Below are positions 16,968 through 25,693 of a stretch of 34,704 nt of DNA, piece after piece. How positions within the stretch are numbered: the stretch's first letter is position 1; each line of letters opens with the position of its first letter. The DNA comes from an archaeon CG10_big_fil_rev_8_21_14_0_10_43_11. GTDB taxonomy: Archaea; Nanobdellota; Nanobdellia; PEZQ01. The translations under genes and the position numbers were made by a program. The notes under the pieces were generated by a model. It made no database searches, was not told where the DNA came from, and saw only the letters and a list, made by a program, of their open reading frames with translations. The stretch is taken from the NCBI GenBank assembly GCA_002763265.1, contig PEZQ01000004.1, positions 1 through 34,704 of the forward strand, read 5' to 3'.

Positions 16968-17555
16968 ATGAGTGTCATGAAACGAGAACTTGTCCTTGCA
17001 TTCTTGCTCTTAGTTGTCGTTGCTTCAGCACAAGCACAAGAAGATGAACAGCCCGCTGTTATCAATGCGCCTGTGTCTGATGTTTCAGACATTCTTGATG
17101 CGTTTGTAGGACAAACCATACAACTTAATGACACCCAAAATGTTGACACACTTCTCAACATTGTTACACCAATACGCGTGCGCATAAACTTCAGTGACAC
17201 AGCACAGATATACGAATTTGCCCTTTCAACAGAAAAAACGTTTACGGTTTTGCAAGAAACAAACCAGTCACAAGACCTGCGCGTTGATGTTCCTCAAAGC
17301 GTTGTTAACGAACTTTTGCAGGACGAAAACATTACGCCTGATGACATGAAAACATTTCTTTCAAACCCCGCGCTCGTGTTTTACCCGCACACATTCAAAG
17401 TGGACCTTGCCCTTACAAACATTGAAGCCCTCTTTGATATTGATTTGCATGTGGTACGAGAAGACGTGTCGGTTAAGGCCTTGCATGTTATTAGTGTAAT
17501 TGTTGCAACATTTGTCAACATACTTAACAGCATTTTTTGGTTCATAAAAATCTAA
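16968..17555 (+). CDS. secreted protein with C-terminal membrane anchor
   Basis: A 195-residue protein with a signal peptide (hydrophobic core then AQAQ) and a C-terminal hydrophobic segment in about the last 25 residues. The region between is a small alpha/beta domain with N-x-S/T sequons. The strand pattern vaguely recalls SCP2-like lipid-binding domains, but I would not assign that. The start at ATG 16968 or 16977 follows a TATA box (CGTATATTAA, 16942-16951). The open frame reaches further upstream, inside the previous gene, but that part is a shadow. It may share regulation with the SdpI-like gene 29 nt upstream. Confidence 0.75.
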   Translation: MSVMKRELVLAFLLLVVVASAQAQEDEQPAVINAPVSDVSDILDAFVGQTIQLNDTQNVDTLLNIVTPIRVRINFSDTAQIYEFALSTEKTFTVLQETNQSQDLRVDVPQSVVNELLQDENITPDDMKTFLSNPALVFYPHTFKVDLALTNIEALFDIDLHVVREDVSVKALHVISVIVATFVNILNSIFWFIKI

Positions 17556-17593
17556 GAACTCTTTACTCCTTTTTTCTTCTTTATTTTTTTCCC
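17556..17593. terminator. T-rich convergent terminator region
   Basis: Two T runs of six and seven bases follow the stop of the secreted protein gene on the plus strand, the usual archaeal termination signal. The region ends at the radA stop codon on the other strand. Confidence 0.5.
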
Positions 17594-18592
17594 CTAATCT
17601 CGAATGCCCGGCGTATCAACCGTAAACACTGCTTCTGCTTCAGGAAGAGAAGGCGAATCAATTAAGCGCGCAATTCTTTTTGTTCCTTTACTTTTTCGCA
17701 CATACACACGAAACGTTGCTGCATGAGCAAGAATGTGTCCGCCCACCGCCTTGTCAGGATTGCCAAAGAAAATATCAGGACGGGACATAACCTGATTGGT
17801 TACGTATACTGCTAAATTGTAGCGGTCAGCAAGACGTTGAAGCGCGTGCAAGTGCCGGTTTAGTTTTTGCTGACGGTTTGCAAGTGTTCCTCGCCCGATA
17901 TACTCACTTCTAAATAATCCCATTAAGGAATCAACAACAACCAGCTTAATGTTTTTTCCCTCTTTTTTGATGAGTTCAGGAATTTTTTCAACAAGAAGCA
18001 TTTGATGGTCTGAAGAAAATGCTCGGGCAACGTGAATGCGTTTGAGAACCGTATTTGGTTTTAGTCCAACGTCCTTGGCAAGCTGCATAATACGTTCAGG
18101 CCGAAACGTGCCTTCGGTGTCAATAAATATAACATCACCATCAAGACCCCCCTTTTCAAGGGGTAATTGAGCGTTAACTGCTAATTGAAAACCGACTTGT
18201 GATTTTCCTGAACCAAACTCGCCATGAAATTCACTAATTGATTGCGTTTCAACGCCTCCGCCCAAAAGCTTGTTGAGATTATCACTGCTTGTTGTGATTT
18301 TTCCTACTTCCTTTCTTTTCTCAAGAAGTTCTTCAGCACTCATGAAATTCATGTGAAGCATGTGGCGTGCTGCTCCAATGATTTTTCGCGCAGCCCCTTC
18401 AGTAAGCTCTGCTGCTTCCATCACATCTCCAATAGGCGAGACTGCTAGGCTCATCAAATCAGAATATCCTGCCTCAACAAGTCGTTCAGCAGTTTTTTCC
18501 CCAACACCGGGAATGTCTTCAAGTGAATATTGCCTGAGCATATCTTCTTCAAGAACAGGTTCTTCTTCAGGCAATTCATCCGCTTCTGGCAT
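17594..18592 (-). CDS. radA: DNA repair and recombination protein RadA
   Basis: A 332-residue archaeal RecA/Rad51-family recombinase that forms filaments on single-stranded DNA and drives strand exchange. Residues 23-75 hold the helix-hairpin-helix domain ([12 protein letters not shown]). Walker A is GEFGSGKS (124-131), and Walker B is LVVVDS (217-222). The L2 region with its conserved GG (284-285) follows. The acidic N-terminal tail and length are normal. The start ATG at 18592 has a TATA box (ATTTATAAAC on the plus strand, 18613-18622) about 26 nt upstream. It is divergent from a HAD phosphatase. Confidence 0.97.
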   Translation of the reverse strand: MPEADELPEEEPVLEEDMLRQYSLEDIPGVGEKTAERLVEAGYSDLMSLAVSPIGDVMEAAELTEGAARKIIGAARHMLHMNFMSAEELLEKRKEVGKITTSSDNLNKLLGGGVETQSISEFHGEFGSGKSQVGFQLAVNAQLPLEKGGLDGDVIFIDTEGTFRPERIMQLAKDVGLKPNTVLKRIHVARAFSSDHQMLLVEKIPELIKKEGKNIKLVVVDSLMGLFRSEYIGRGTLANRQQKLNRHLHALQRLADRYNLAVYVTNQVMSRPDIFFGNPDKAVGGHILAHAATFRVYVRKSKGTKRIARLIDSPSLPEAEAVFTVDTPGIRD

Positions 18593-18612
18593 GCATTATC
18601 GTATTGTTTGCA

Positions 18613-18622
18613 AATTTATAAA
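18613..18622 (-). promoter_or_regulatory. TATA box of radA
   Basis: GTTTATAAAT on the minus strand lies 21-30 nt upstream of the radA ATG, the spacing of a leaderless transcript. Confidence 0.65.
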
Positions 18623-18698
18623 CATATATCTAGGCACGCGTCCACTATTCTGTTGTATTCAAAACTCTTTTATTCGCTGAGCCTCTTTTTTTACCCAT

Positions 18699-19370
18699 AT
18701 GTCCACGCTTGTTCTCTTTGATCTTGATAAAACCATTCTTATTGCATCACCGTTTAATCATCATGCTTTTAACGAATCTATTAGCAGCGTGTACGGCATT
18801 CATGCAGATATTAGAGATGTCCCTCATAATGGCATGACTGATGAGCAAATTATCATTGCAACTGCGCTTCACTACGGCGTTCCAAAACGCGTTGTAAGTA
18901 GAAAGCTTGACTCGTGCAAAGAATACATGGTTCGCTATTACAAGCAACGAATTACGCCAGGAGACATTAGTGCTCTTGTAGGCGTTCGTGAACTCTTAGA
19001 CGCGCTCAAACAACGCCAATTCACGCTTGGTCTTGTCACGGGGAATCTCGAAGAGGTTGCGTTTGTAAAACTTGAAATCCTTGGTCTTGACGGCTTTTTT
19101 ACCGGAGGTGCGTTTGGCAGTGATGACCCTGATCGGGCAAACCTCATCATGCTTGCCCAAAAACGCTTAGGCAAACACGAACAGACTATTTATGTTGGGG
19201 ACAGTAAGCGCGATATGCAGGCAGCAAAGCGCGCGAACGTTGTTGCGTTTGGCGTTGCAAGCGGACAGACAACACAAGACCAACTCATGCGTGCAGGTGC
19301 GGACCACGCGTTTTCAAGTCTTGAGAATACTGATGCTATTTTGCGGGTAATAGCCACATTTTCTCGCTAA
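18699..19370 (+). CDS. HAD-family phosphatase (phosphoglycolate phosphatase-like)
   Basis: A 223-residue haloacid dehalogenase-fold hydrolase. Motif I is DLDKT at residues 8-12 (nucleophile Asp8, acid-base Asp10). A helical cap follows. Motif II is VTGN near 109, and motif IV is VGDSKRD near 166. The arrangement matches the phosphoglycolate phosphatase/Gph-like subgroup, although substrate range in this family is hard to read from sequence. A TATA-like CTTTTATT lies about 27 nt upstream. The hairpin-rich non-coding region and a large inverted-repeat element follow. Confidence 0.85.
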   Translation: MSTLVLFDLDKTILIASPFNHHAFNESISSVYGIHADIRDVPHNGMTDEQIIIATALHYGVPKRVVSRKLDSCKEYMVRYYKQRITPGDISALVGVRELLDALKQRQFTLGLVTGNLEEVAFVKLEILGLDGFFTGGAFGSDDPDRANLIMLAQKRLGKHEQTIYVGDSKRDMQAAKRANVVAFGVASGQTTQDQLMRAGADHAFSSLENTDAILRVIATFSR

Positions 19371-19894
19371 AAAAAGGTGTTAGTGCTTTGCCTTATACGT
19401 ATTTCAAAAGTTAGACTTTTGAGGCAAACGTTAGTTTCTAATCCTAACTCGTTCATTTCTAACGTTAGGATTATGAGAAGTTCACTTTTCCAGCTTTGTT
19501 CCACTCCCTGCGGTCGCTCCACGAGGGAAAAGTGAATTTTGAGAAATTGCGAGGCGAGCAATTTCTCGGTTAATGCCTGTTAAACGCGGGTGAGGAGCGA
19601 TAGCGACGAAAGCGCAGCGTCCCCAAGCGACCGTAGGGAGCGTAGAGTTTTCTTACTGCCTAAACTAAGAAAATCATAGATTTTCTGATCCCAAAACTCC
19701 TCGATTTTTTTGGAATCCAGTTAATGCCGTAGTTTTTGCCGACTATATCAATAACTGCGAAGCAGACTAAATGTCCGAAGGACTGGGGGGAGTCCAGATT
19801 TTTTGTTTCTTTCCATAAAAATCAAAGATTTTTAGGGTGTCAGAAATGTTGCATTTCTAAAAAAAGAGGATAGAATGGGCGTCTTTAAAGTATT
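19371..19894. other. non-coding hairpin-rich segment between HAD gene and hsdR
   Basis: No gene is seen in about 520 bases. Perfect hairpins include CAAAAGT/ACTTTTG near 19405-19421, AATCCTAAC/GTTAGGATT at 19440-19472, AGAAAATC/GATTTTCT at 19668-19686, TAAAAATC/GATTTTTA at 19816-19834 and AGAAATG/CATTTCT at 19842-19858. A third copy of the large inverted-repeat element lies at 19457-19585. GTCCGAAGGAC near 19775 echoes GTCTGAAGGAC at 361-371. Some hairpins are well placed to end hsdR transcription on the minus strand. Confidence 0.6.
19457..19585 (+). repeat. large imperfect inverted-repeat element, copy 3 (attC-like or structured RNA)
   Basis: The layout matches copy 2 with different stem sequences. 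The left box is TTCTAAC (19457-19463) and the right box GTTAAAC (19579-19585, a GTTRRRY match preceded by GCCT). The first inner stem is TTCACTTTTCC (19481-19491) with GGAAAAGTGAA (19526-19536). The second is GAGAAATTGC (19541-19550) with GCAATTTCTC (19558-19567). The loop shares a CCACTCC-TG-CG motif with copy 2. Stems kept while sequences change point to selection on structure. An overlapping 9-bp inverted repeat (19440-19472) could compete with the outer stem. Confidence 0.55.
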
Positions 19895-22800
19895 TTATTT
19901 TGAGATGTCAAAGAATCTTTCAAAGAATCTAGTGAATTTTTCAATAATAGTTTCACGTTTTTTAGTACGTTCTCCTGTCTTAGAAAATCTAGATACTGGT
20001 GGTAAAACTTTGGTTATTGCTGTGCCTGTTGCCGGTATGTTTCCATCTCTAAATGCATTTTTTATAAATCTGTATGTTTCATCATGATTAAGATTTTCAT
20101 CTTCAATTATTTTTTCTAATTCTTCAATTTTCTTTTTCTCTACGAATTTCTGCCAATCTTCATCTACCACCGATTTCATATTAAGAGATTCAATAAATTG
20201 ATGGATAAGATCTTTTTTATTACGAAGTTCTACACTTGAATCTATTGCTTTATTAATGTCTAATAGAATTTCTTTATCTTTTGTGTGTTCTTCATGATAT
20301 TTTTTAATTAATTCTAAGATATAATCAATGTTTATTTCTATTTGTTTGATGAGTTCCATTTCAAAAACAATATCATCATTAATATTCTCTTTTTCTGTAT
20401 CTTTACTTTTTCTAAACTCATTATATAGGTCTATGTATAAGCTATGGTAATCTTGAACATCTCTTTCTGTTAGTATCTCATTGCTCTCAAATTCATCAAA
20501 AGTTGTAAGAATATTACGGACTCTTAAAATGCCTCCGTAAAGTTTAATAAAGTCTTTTTGATTTTGTTCTCCAAGTATTCTTTCACCTATAGGAAATTTG
20601 TCTTGTAATTCTTCGACTAAACTTTCATATCCTCTTATTGTTTTTCCGTCGTTCTCATATCCATTATAATATTCTTTGTAAGTTTTTAGTAAAACAATTC
20701 CACTTGCTTCTTTATCTCCAAAAAGTGAAATAGATTCATTTGTTGCTTTTTCTAAGTTTCTAAAGCAAATAATGTTTCCAAAGGTTTTGATGCTGTTTAA
20801 AATACGGTTAGTACGAGAATATGCTTGGAGTAAGCCATGTAATCTTAAATTTTTATCTACCCAAAGGGTATTTAGTGTAGTTGCATCAAACCCAGTTAAA
20901 AACATATTAACTACTATCAAAAGATCTATTTCTCGGTTTTTTACACGCTCGCTAACATCTTTATAATAATTTTGGAACTTATCAGAAGAGGTATTATAAG
21001 ACGTTTTAAACATCTTGTTATAATCTTTAATAGCATTTTCTAAAAACTCTCTTGAACTTGCATCTAATCCACTTGTATCTTCTGAATTTTCATCAATTAC
21101 GCCATCAATTTCTTCCTCATTTATGCCGAAACTATATATTGCTGCAATTTTTAATCTTTGTATTTCGGGTAATAATTTTTGTTGCTTTTCAAATTCAGCA
21201 TAATACTTTTTTGCCATTTCTATTGATTGAACAGCGAAAATAGAATTAAATCCAGATAAACGAATCTTTTCTTTTATTACTGCAACCTTTTTCCTATCTT
21301 TTGCAGTTACAAGTTCTTGAATATTTTTTGTAACATTATGAATATAAGATTTATCATTTCTTTTGGTTTTTTGATTGAAGTGTTCAATGATGTAATTTAC
21401 AACATCACTTAATCTTTTAGGAGCAGACAAAACAGCTTCTCTATCTATATCTTTGACCTTTTTATCTTCAATATTTTCTGTTTCTTTAAATGTAGAAATA
21501 TAATCTACCTTGAAGGGTAAAACATTCTTATCATTAATCGCATCTACGATTGTATAAGTATGTAATTTATCGCCAAAAGCTTGCTGTGTGGTTTTTAAGT
21601 CCACTCTTCCGCTTGAAGATGAATTAACTGCAAAGATAGGAGTTCCTGTAAATCCAAAAAGATGATATTTGTTAAATGCTTTAATGATTGCTGTATGCAT
21701 ATCTCCAAATTGTGAACGATGACATTCATCAAAAATTAATACTATATGACCATTAAAAATTTTATGTCCTCTATTTTTTCCTATAAATCGGTCAAGTTTT
21801 TGAATTGTGGTAATTATAATTCTTGCATTAGGGTCTTCGAGTTGTTTTTTTAGAATTGAGGTGCTAGTGTTACTATTTGCTGCACCTTTTTCAAATTTAT
21901 CATACTCTTTCATTGTTTGATAGTCTAAATCTTTTCTATCAACAACAAATAAAACTTTGTCAATGAAAGGTAGTTTGCTTGTTAATTGTGCTGTTTTGAA
22001 ACTTGTTAGTGTCTTTCCTGAACCAGTGGTATGCCAAATATATCCTCCTGCTTTTACAGTTCCAAAATATTTGTAATTTGTGCTTACTTCAATTTTATTT
22101 AAGATTTTTTCAGTTGCAACAATTTGGTAAGGTCGCATAGCTAAAAGTTGTTTATCTGCTGTAAATACACAGTATTTAGTAAGAATATTTAGAATAGTGT
22201 GTTTTGCAAAAAATGTTTTTGTGAAATCAACTAAATCAGTTATTGGACGATTTGTAGAATCTGCCCACCAGCTAGTAAATTCAAAACTATTGCTTGATCT
22301 TTTGCCTTTCTTTTTTATGCCTCGATTTGCTTCTTTAATATGTTCTGAACGAGTTGTATTACTATAATATTTTGTATGTGTTCCGTTGGAAATAACAAAC
22401 AATTGAATATATTCATATAAACCGCTTGATGCCCAAAAACTTTCTCTTTGATAACGATTTATTTGATTAAAGGCTTCTTGTATTGCTACTCCTCTTTTTT
22501 TAAGTTCAATATGCACTAAAGGTAAGCCATTTACTAAAACAGTTACATCATAACGATTTTTATATTTTCCATCTTCTGTTTCATATTGATTAATTACTTG
22601 TAAAGAATTGCTGTGAATATTATCTTTTTTTAGTAGGTAAATGTTTTTACTTGTTCCATTATCGCACTTCAAAATTTTAATATAATCTTCTTGTATGGTT
22701 GTTGTTTTTTCAGCAATACTTTGGTTTGGATTTGCTAATTCTTTTTTGAAAAAATAATCCCATTCTTTATCACTAAACTTGTAATTGTTTAATTTTTCTA

Positions 22801-23011
22801 ATTGCTTTCTTAGGTTTAAAATTAAATCTTCTTCTTTAGTTATTTTAATATATTCGTAAGCTTGCGTTTGTAATTGTTTGATGAAAGCTTTTTCTAAGTC
22901 TGCCTCGCTTTGATAAGTTTTTGCTCTTTTTCCATAAGGCGGAGAATACTCTGCAACAACTGTGCTTTCAGTATTTTGCACTACAAGATTGTAATTGTGA
23001 TTTTTTGACAT
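19895..23011 (-). CDS. hsdR: type I restriction enzyme, R subunit
   Basis: A 1038-residue motor and nuclease subunit that translocates DNA and cuts it at a distance from unmethylated sites. The PD-(D/E)XK nuclease shows D155, E169 and K171 (IELKK). The superfamily 2 helicase has Walker A HTTGSGKT (327-334) and the DEAD-like box DECH (428-431). The GFTGTP motif and the FLTGFDA motif follow, with a helical C-terminal part that contacts the methylase. The length is normal and the gene looks intact. The ATG lies 3 nt after the stop of the COG2865 gene. Codon use is strongly AT-biased, unlike radA or metG, which fits transfer as part of the island. Confidence 0.96.
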   Translation of the reverse strand: MSKNHNYNLVVQNTESTVVAEYSPPYGKRAKTYQSEADLEKAFIKQLQTQAYEYIKITKEEDLILNLRKQLEKLNNYKFSDKEWDYFFKKELANPNQSIAEKTTTIQEDYIKILKCDNGTSKNIYLLKKDNIHSNSLQVINQYETEDGKYKNRYDVTVLVNGLPLVHIELKKRGVAIQEAFNQINRYQRESFWASSGLYEYIQLFVISNGTHTKYYSNTTRSEHIKEANRGIKKKGKRSSNSFEFTSWWADSTNRPITDLVDFTKTFFAKHTILNILTKYCVFTADKQLLAMRPYQIVATEKILNKIEVSTNYKYFGTVKAGGYIWHTTGSGKTLTSFKTAQLTSKLPFIDKVLFVVDRKDLDYQTMKEYDKFEKGAANSNTSTSILKKQLEDPNARIIITTIQKLDRFIGKNRGHKIFNGHIVLIFDECHRSQFGDMHTAIIKAFNKYHLFGFTGTPIFAVNSSSSGRVDLKTTQQAFGDKLHTYTIVDAINDKNVLPFKVDYISTFKETENIEDKKVKDIDREAVLSAPKRLSDVVNYIIEHFNQKTKRNDKSYIHNVTKNIQELVTAKDRKKVAVIKEKIRLSGFNSIFAVQSIEMAKKYYAEFEKQQKLLPEIQRLKIAAIYSFGINEEEIDGVIDENSEDTSGLDASSREFLENAIKDYNKMFKTSYNTSSDKFQNYYKDVSERVKNREIDLLIVVNMFLTGFDATTLNTLWVDKNLRLHGLLQAYSRTNRILNSIKTFGNIICFRNLEKATNESISLFGDKEASGIVLLKTYKEYYNGYENDGKTIRGYESLVEELQDKFPIGERILGEQNQKDFIKLYGGILRVRNILTTFDEFESNEILTERDVQDYHSLYIDLYNEFRKSKDTEKENINDDIVFEMELIKQIEINIDYILELIKKYHEEHTKDKEILLDINKAIDSSVELRNKKDLIHQFIESLNMKSVVDEDWQKFVEKKKIEELEKIIEDENLNHDETYRFIKNAFRDGNIPATGTAITKVLPPVSRFSKTGERTKKRETIIEKFTRFFERFFDISK

Positions 23012-23014
23012 TTT

Positions 23015-24434
23015 TTATTTACCTTTTTTTAAGTATTCTAAACCTTTTTTGGTTGTTATATATTTTTGCTTTTTACTTGTCGGTTTATCTGGAATAGTTA
23101 ATTCTAATAAATTCTCTTTTAATAAAGGAGTTAATATAGATTTTCTAAAATGTTCCCTATCTTTTATATTTATGTGACTCTGTATTTCTTCTCTTGTTTT
23201 TTTTAATTTACAGAATTTCAATATTTTATCTTGCGGGGTATCTTGCGGGGTATCCTGCTCTTTTAAGGGAATTATAATTTTAAAGATATCATCTTCAATT
23301 AATTCAGGAGTTGCGTCAGAGTATATTTTAACATATTTTGTTAAGTTTCTTATTCCTGAACCTAATTCTTCTGCAAACCCAATTTCTTTAAAGACTCTTG
23401 CAATTATTGGATTTTTAGGGTATGGTGAAAAATTATTAGGATTAATTTTGCCATGACCATGAGGTTTATTTGCATTCTCTGTTTTTATTTGATTTTTTTC
23501 TATTATGAATTTTGCAGGGAAATGATTTGTAAATTCTCTATGCATTAAAATATTTGATGCAATTTCTCTTAAAATTTTATTTCTGACACTTAATCTTTGA
23601 GTTCCTTCAAGATAAAACGGGTCAGGTAAATGTTTTTCTCCAAAAGCAATGATTCTTTCATAACTATCAATTAAATTTATTCGAACATCATCTCTATCAT
23701 CATACCTATCTAAATTAATTTTTCTTAGGATTAAATCGGTTTTGTGATGTGGCAAAACAGATAATATTGTTTCTTCTTTTCCAAATAATAAAATACCTGC
23801 TAAGGTTATTCCTTCCTCATTAGTTTGATAGTCTTTAGAATATAATTTAGCACTTTTTAATAATTCTAAATTACTCATTTGTTTCCAAGGATGAGAATTA
23901 TTTTGATTTACTGCTAATTTTCTTGCTTTGTTTATTAAGTTTTCATCTAAGTCTTTTAATTTACAATAAGGATAAACTCGGTTTTCTGAGTATGAAGTTT
24001 GTTTTTTTAGATATAGTTGTGTAACGAGTGTTTGATTTTCAGTTATGTCAATATCTCCATCTTCGTTTCTGTCAAATATTTTATTTTTACATTTTTGAAC
24101 TTGAGAACCAATGGGAACATATATGTGTAATATTTGTTTTTTATTTATTTCTACTTGATTTATTAAAAGATAAACAGGAGGAGACATTTTTTCTGAATTG
24201 TTTATTGTTGTTACAAAGTCTTTTTTTTATTTGCTCTATTTTATCTTTTTTTATTCCTTGAATTTCTTTATTATCTTTAACGCCAAGTAAAATATCTCCG
24301 CCATTCCGGTTTAGAAATGCACAAACAGTTTCATAAATACTGTTAGGAAGTTCATCTTTGCATTCTTTAAACTCAATATCAATTCCTTCTCCTTTTTCAA
24401 GTATCTTTCTTGTTTTTAGGTTTGCCATTTTCAT
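23015..24434 (-). pseudogene. COG2865/AlbA_2 (Schlafen-like) regulator with frameshift at an A8 tract
   Basis: Two frames together encode one protein of about 472 residues. The N-terminal part (24434 to about 24228) is an AlbA_2 domain (EFKEC, then FLNRNGGDILLGV). The C-terminal part (read to 23015) has the COG2865 ATPase-like region with LAGILLFG, NILMHREF and GSGIRNL, then a winged-helix end. The frame breaks at eight A on the minus strand (T8 at 24221-24228); seven A would restore IKKDF...EKMSPPV. This may be a sequencing error, phase variation, programmed slippage or a true pseudogene. Without slippage, the downstream part could start at ATG 24187. Such genes often sit in type I loci; their role is unclear. 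The start overlaps the hsdS stop by 4 nt. Confidence 0.8.
24221..24228 (-). other. homopolymer A8 tract at the frameshift site
   Basis: Eight A on the coding (minus) strand sit exactly where the two halves of the COG2865 reading frame fail to join. Loss of one A, or slippage by one base in the ribosome or polymerase, would give a continuous protein. Confidence 0.75.
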
Positions 24435-25690
24435 TCTTCCTTAATTTTTTCTTTAAAAGTTAAAAGCTTTTCTCGATAGTATTCGTACTGTTTTCTTCTA
24501 GCTTTAAGTTCAGCTGGAAGACCTATTGAAATATCATTAACAAGAGCATCAAACTTATCAAGGATTTTAACTATTCGGGTTTGTTCTTTTAAGGGAGGGA
24601 GGGGGATTTTGATTTTTGACAATTTTGGTCCACTTATCAGTGCCCTAGTAGTAAACGTACTATTTCTAATTATTTCTTTTCTTGCTGAAAAAGAAGTTAA
24701 ATAATAAGAACAAAATTTAGGATTTAATAAGTTTGTCTTTGGTCTAGCTCTTAGAACAAAACCACTAAATACACATCCTTCAACATCATCCAAAAGAGCA
24801 CTTACCATTCCAATATCTTCCTTAGTCTCTGAAGTCCTTGTAAAAAAGATATCATTTTTTTGAGCACCATATAATAATTTTTCTTTAGATGTAACCTCTA
24901 CTTTACCATTTAAATCTATTAAACTTAATGATCGTTTTTTAAAAACATCAGTAAAATTTACAATTGGTGTTCCCTTCCCAAAAAATTCTTTTCCTTTGTT
25001 TAATCCATTTTTAAAATCAAATAATTCTTTAATCATCTTAAACTCAACCTCATCGCCAAAAGTCAATAATTCTTCTCTATAATATCCATACTGTTTCTTT
25101 CTTGCTTCCAGCTCCGCTTCCAGCTCCGCTTCCAGCTCTGTAAAGTTATCAAGGATTTTAACTATTTCTTTTTGGATGGGAAGAGGGGGGAGAGGGATTT
25201 TTATTTTTAATATCTCGGTCATGTTAGGATGTTTTACTCCTGCTCCCCTAAAACAGCTTTCTATTAATTCATTTTTAATTAAAAGAAAATAATAACAATA
25301 TTTTAAATTTAAAATTTCATCATTAATTGAACTCGCTAAAATATTTCCACTATCTACAAATTTACCTTTAAAATATTTAATACTTGCAGAACCGCCAGAT
25401 GGAATCGAGATAACTTCCCCTTCATTTAGATTTTCTCCAGCTAATTCTTCAGTAGTCCAACCATCAAATTTCCCTGTTGCTAATAGTTTGATATTTCCAT
25501 TTTCTGCTTCTAAATCCTTTAAATCTTTTGAAGAAATGTGGTTAAATGACAAAATCTTTTTTTGCTTTTTATTATCAACTGCATTAAACCTTTTATCCCA
25601 TGCTGTAACTTCCCATAACTCCTTAAACTCAACTCCCTCAGGACAAAGTTCATTAATTAATTTGTCAATTTTATTCATGTTGTAAGCCAT
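24431..25690 (-). CDS. hsdS: type I restriction-modification specificity subunit
   Basis: A 419-residue subunit that selects the bipartite target sequence. It has two target-recognition domains (about residues 15-165 and 215-360). Each is followed by a conserved helical spacer: IKIPLPPLPIQKEIVKIL then ELEA repeats at about 163-200, and IKIPLPPLKEQTRIVKIL near 365-385. The central spacer contains a threefold ELEA repeat coded by a 12-bp direct repeat (25104-25139). The ATG at 25690 lies 3 nt after hsdM; M5 at 25678 is an alternative start. The two recognition domains differ, so the target should be asymmetric and bipartite. It forms an M2S methylase with HsdM and M2R2S with HsdR. Confidence 0.95.
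   Translation of the reverse strand: MAYNMNKIDKLINELCPEGVEFKELWEVTAWDKRFNAVDNKKQKKILSFNHISSKDLKDLEAENGNIKLLATGKFDGWTTEELAGENLNEGEVISIPSGGSASIKYFKGKFVDSGNILASSINDEILNLKYCYYFLLIKNELIESCFRGAGVKHPNMTEILKIKIPLPPLPIQKEIVKILDNFTELEAELEAELEARKKQYGYYREELLTFGDEVEFKMIKELFDFKNGLNKGKEFFGKGTPIVNFTDVFKKRSLSLIDLNGKVEVTSKEKLLYGAQKNDIFFTRTSETKEDIGMVSALLDDVEGCVFSGFVLRARPKTNLLNPKFCSYYLTSFSARKEIIRNSTFTTRALISGPKLSKIKIPLPPLKEQTRIVKILDKFDALVNDISIGLPAELKARRKQYEYYREKLLTFKEKIKEE
25104..25139 (-). repeat. three 12-bp direct repeats in the hsdS central spacer
   Basis: The unit GCTTCCAGCTCC (plus strand) occurs at 25104-25115 and 25116-25127, and with one change at 25128-25139. It encodes (A)ELE three times in the helix that separates the two recognition domains. 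In EcoR124 and EcoDXXI, a gain or loss of a 12-bp spacer repeat changes the length of the non-specific gap in the target; the same switch is possible here. Confidence 0.85.
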
Positions 25691-25693
25691 TTC

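Noticed and set aside
19371-19894. Possible CRISPR array
   Set aside because: The hairpins are all different in sequence and unevenly spaced; there is no recurring repeat with unique spacers.
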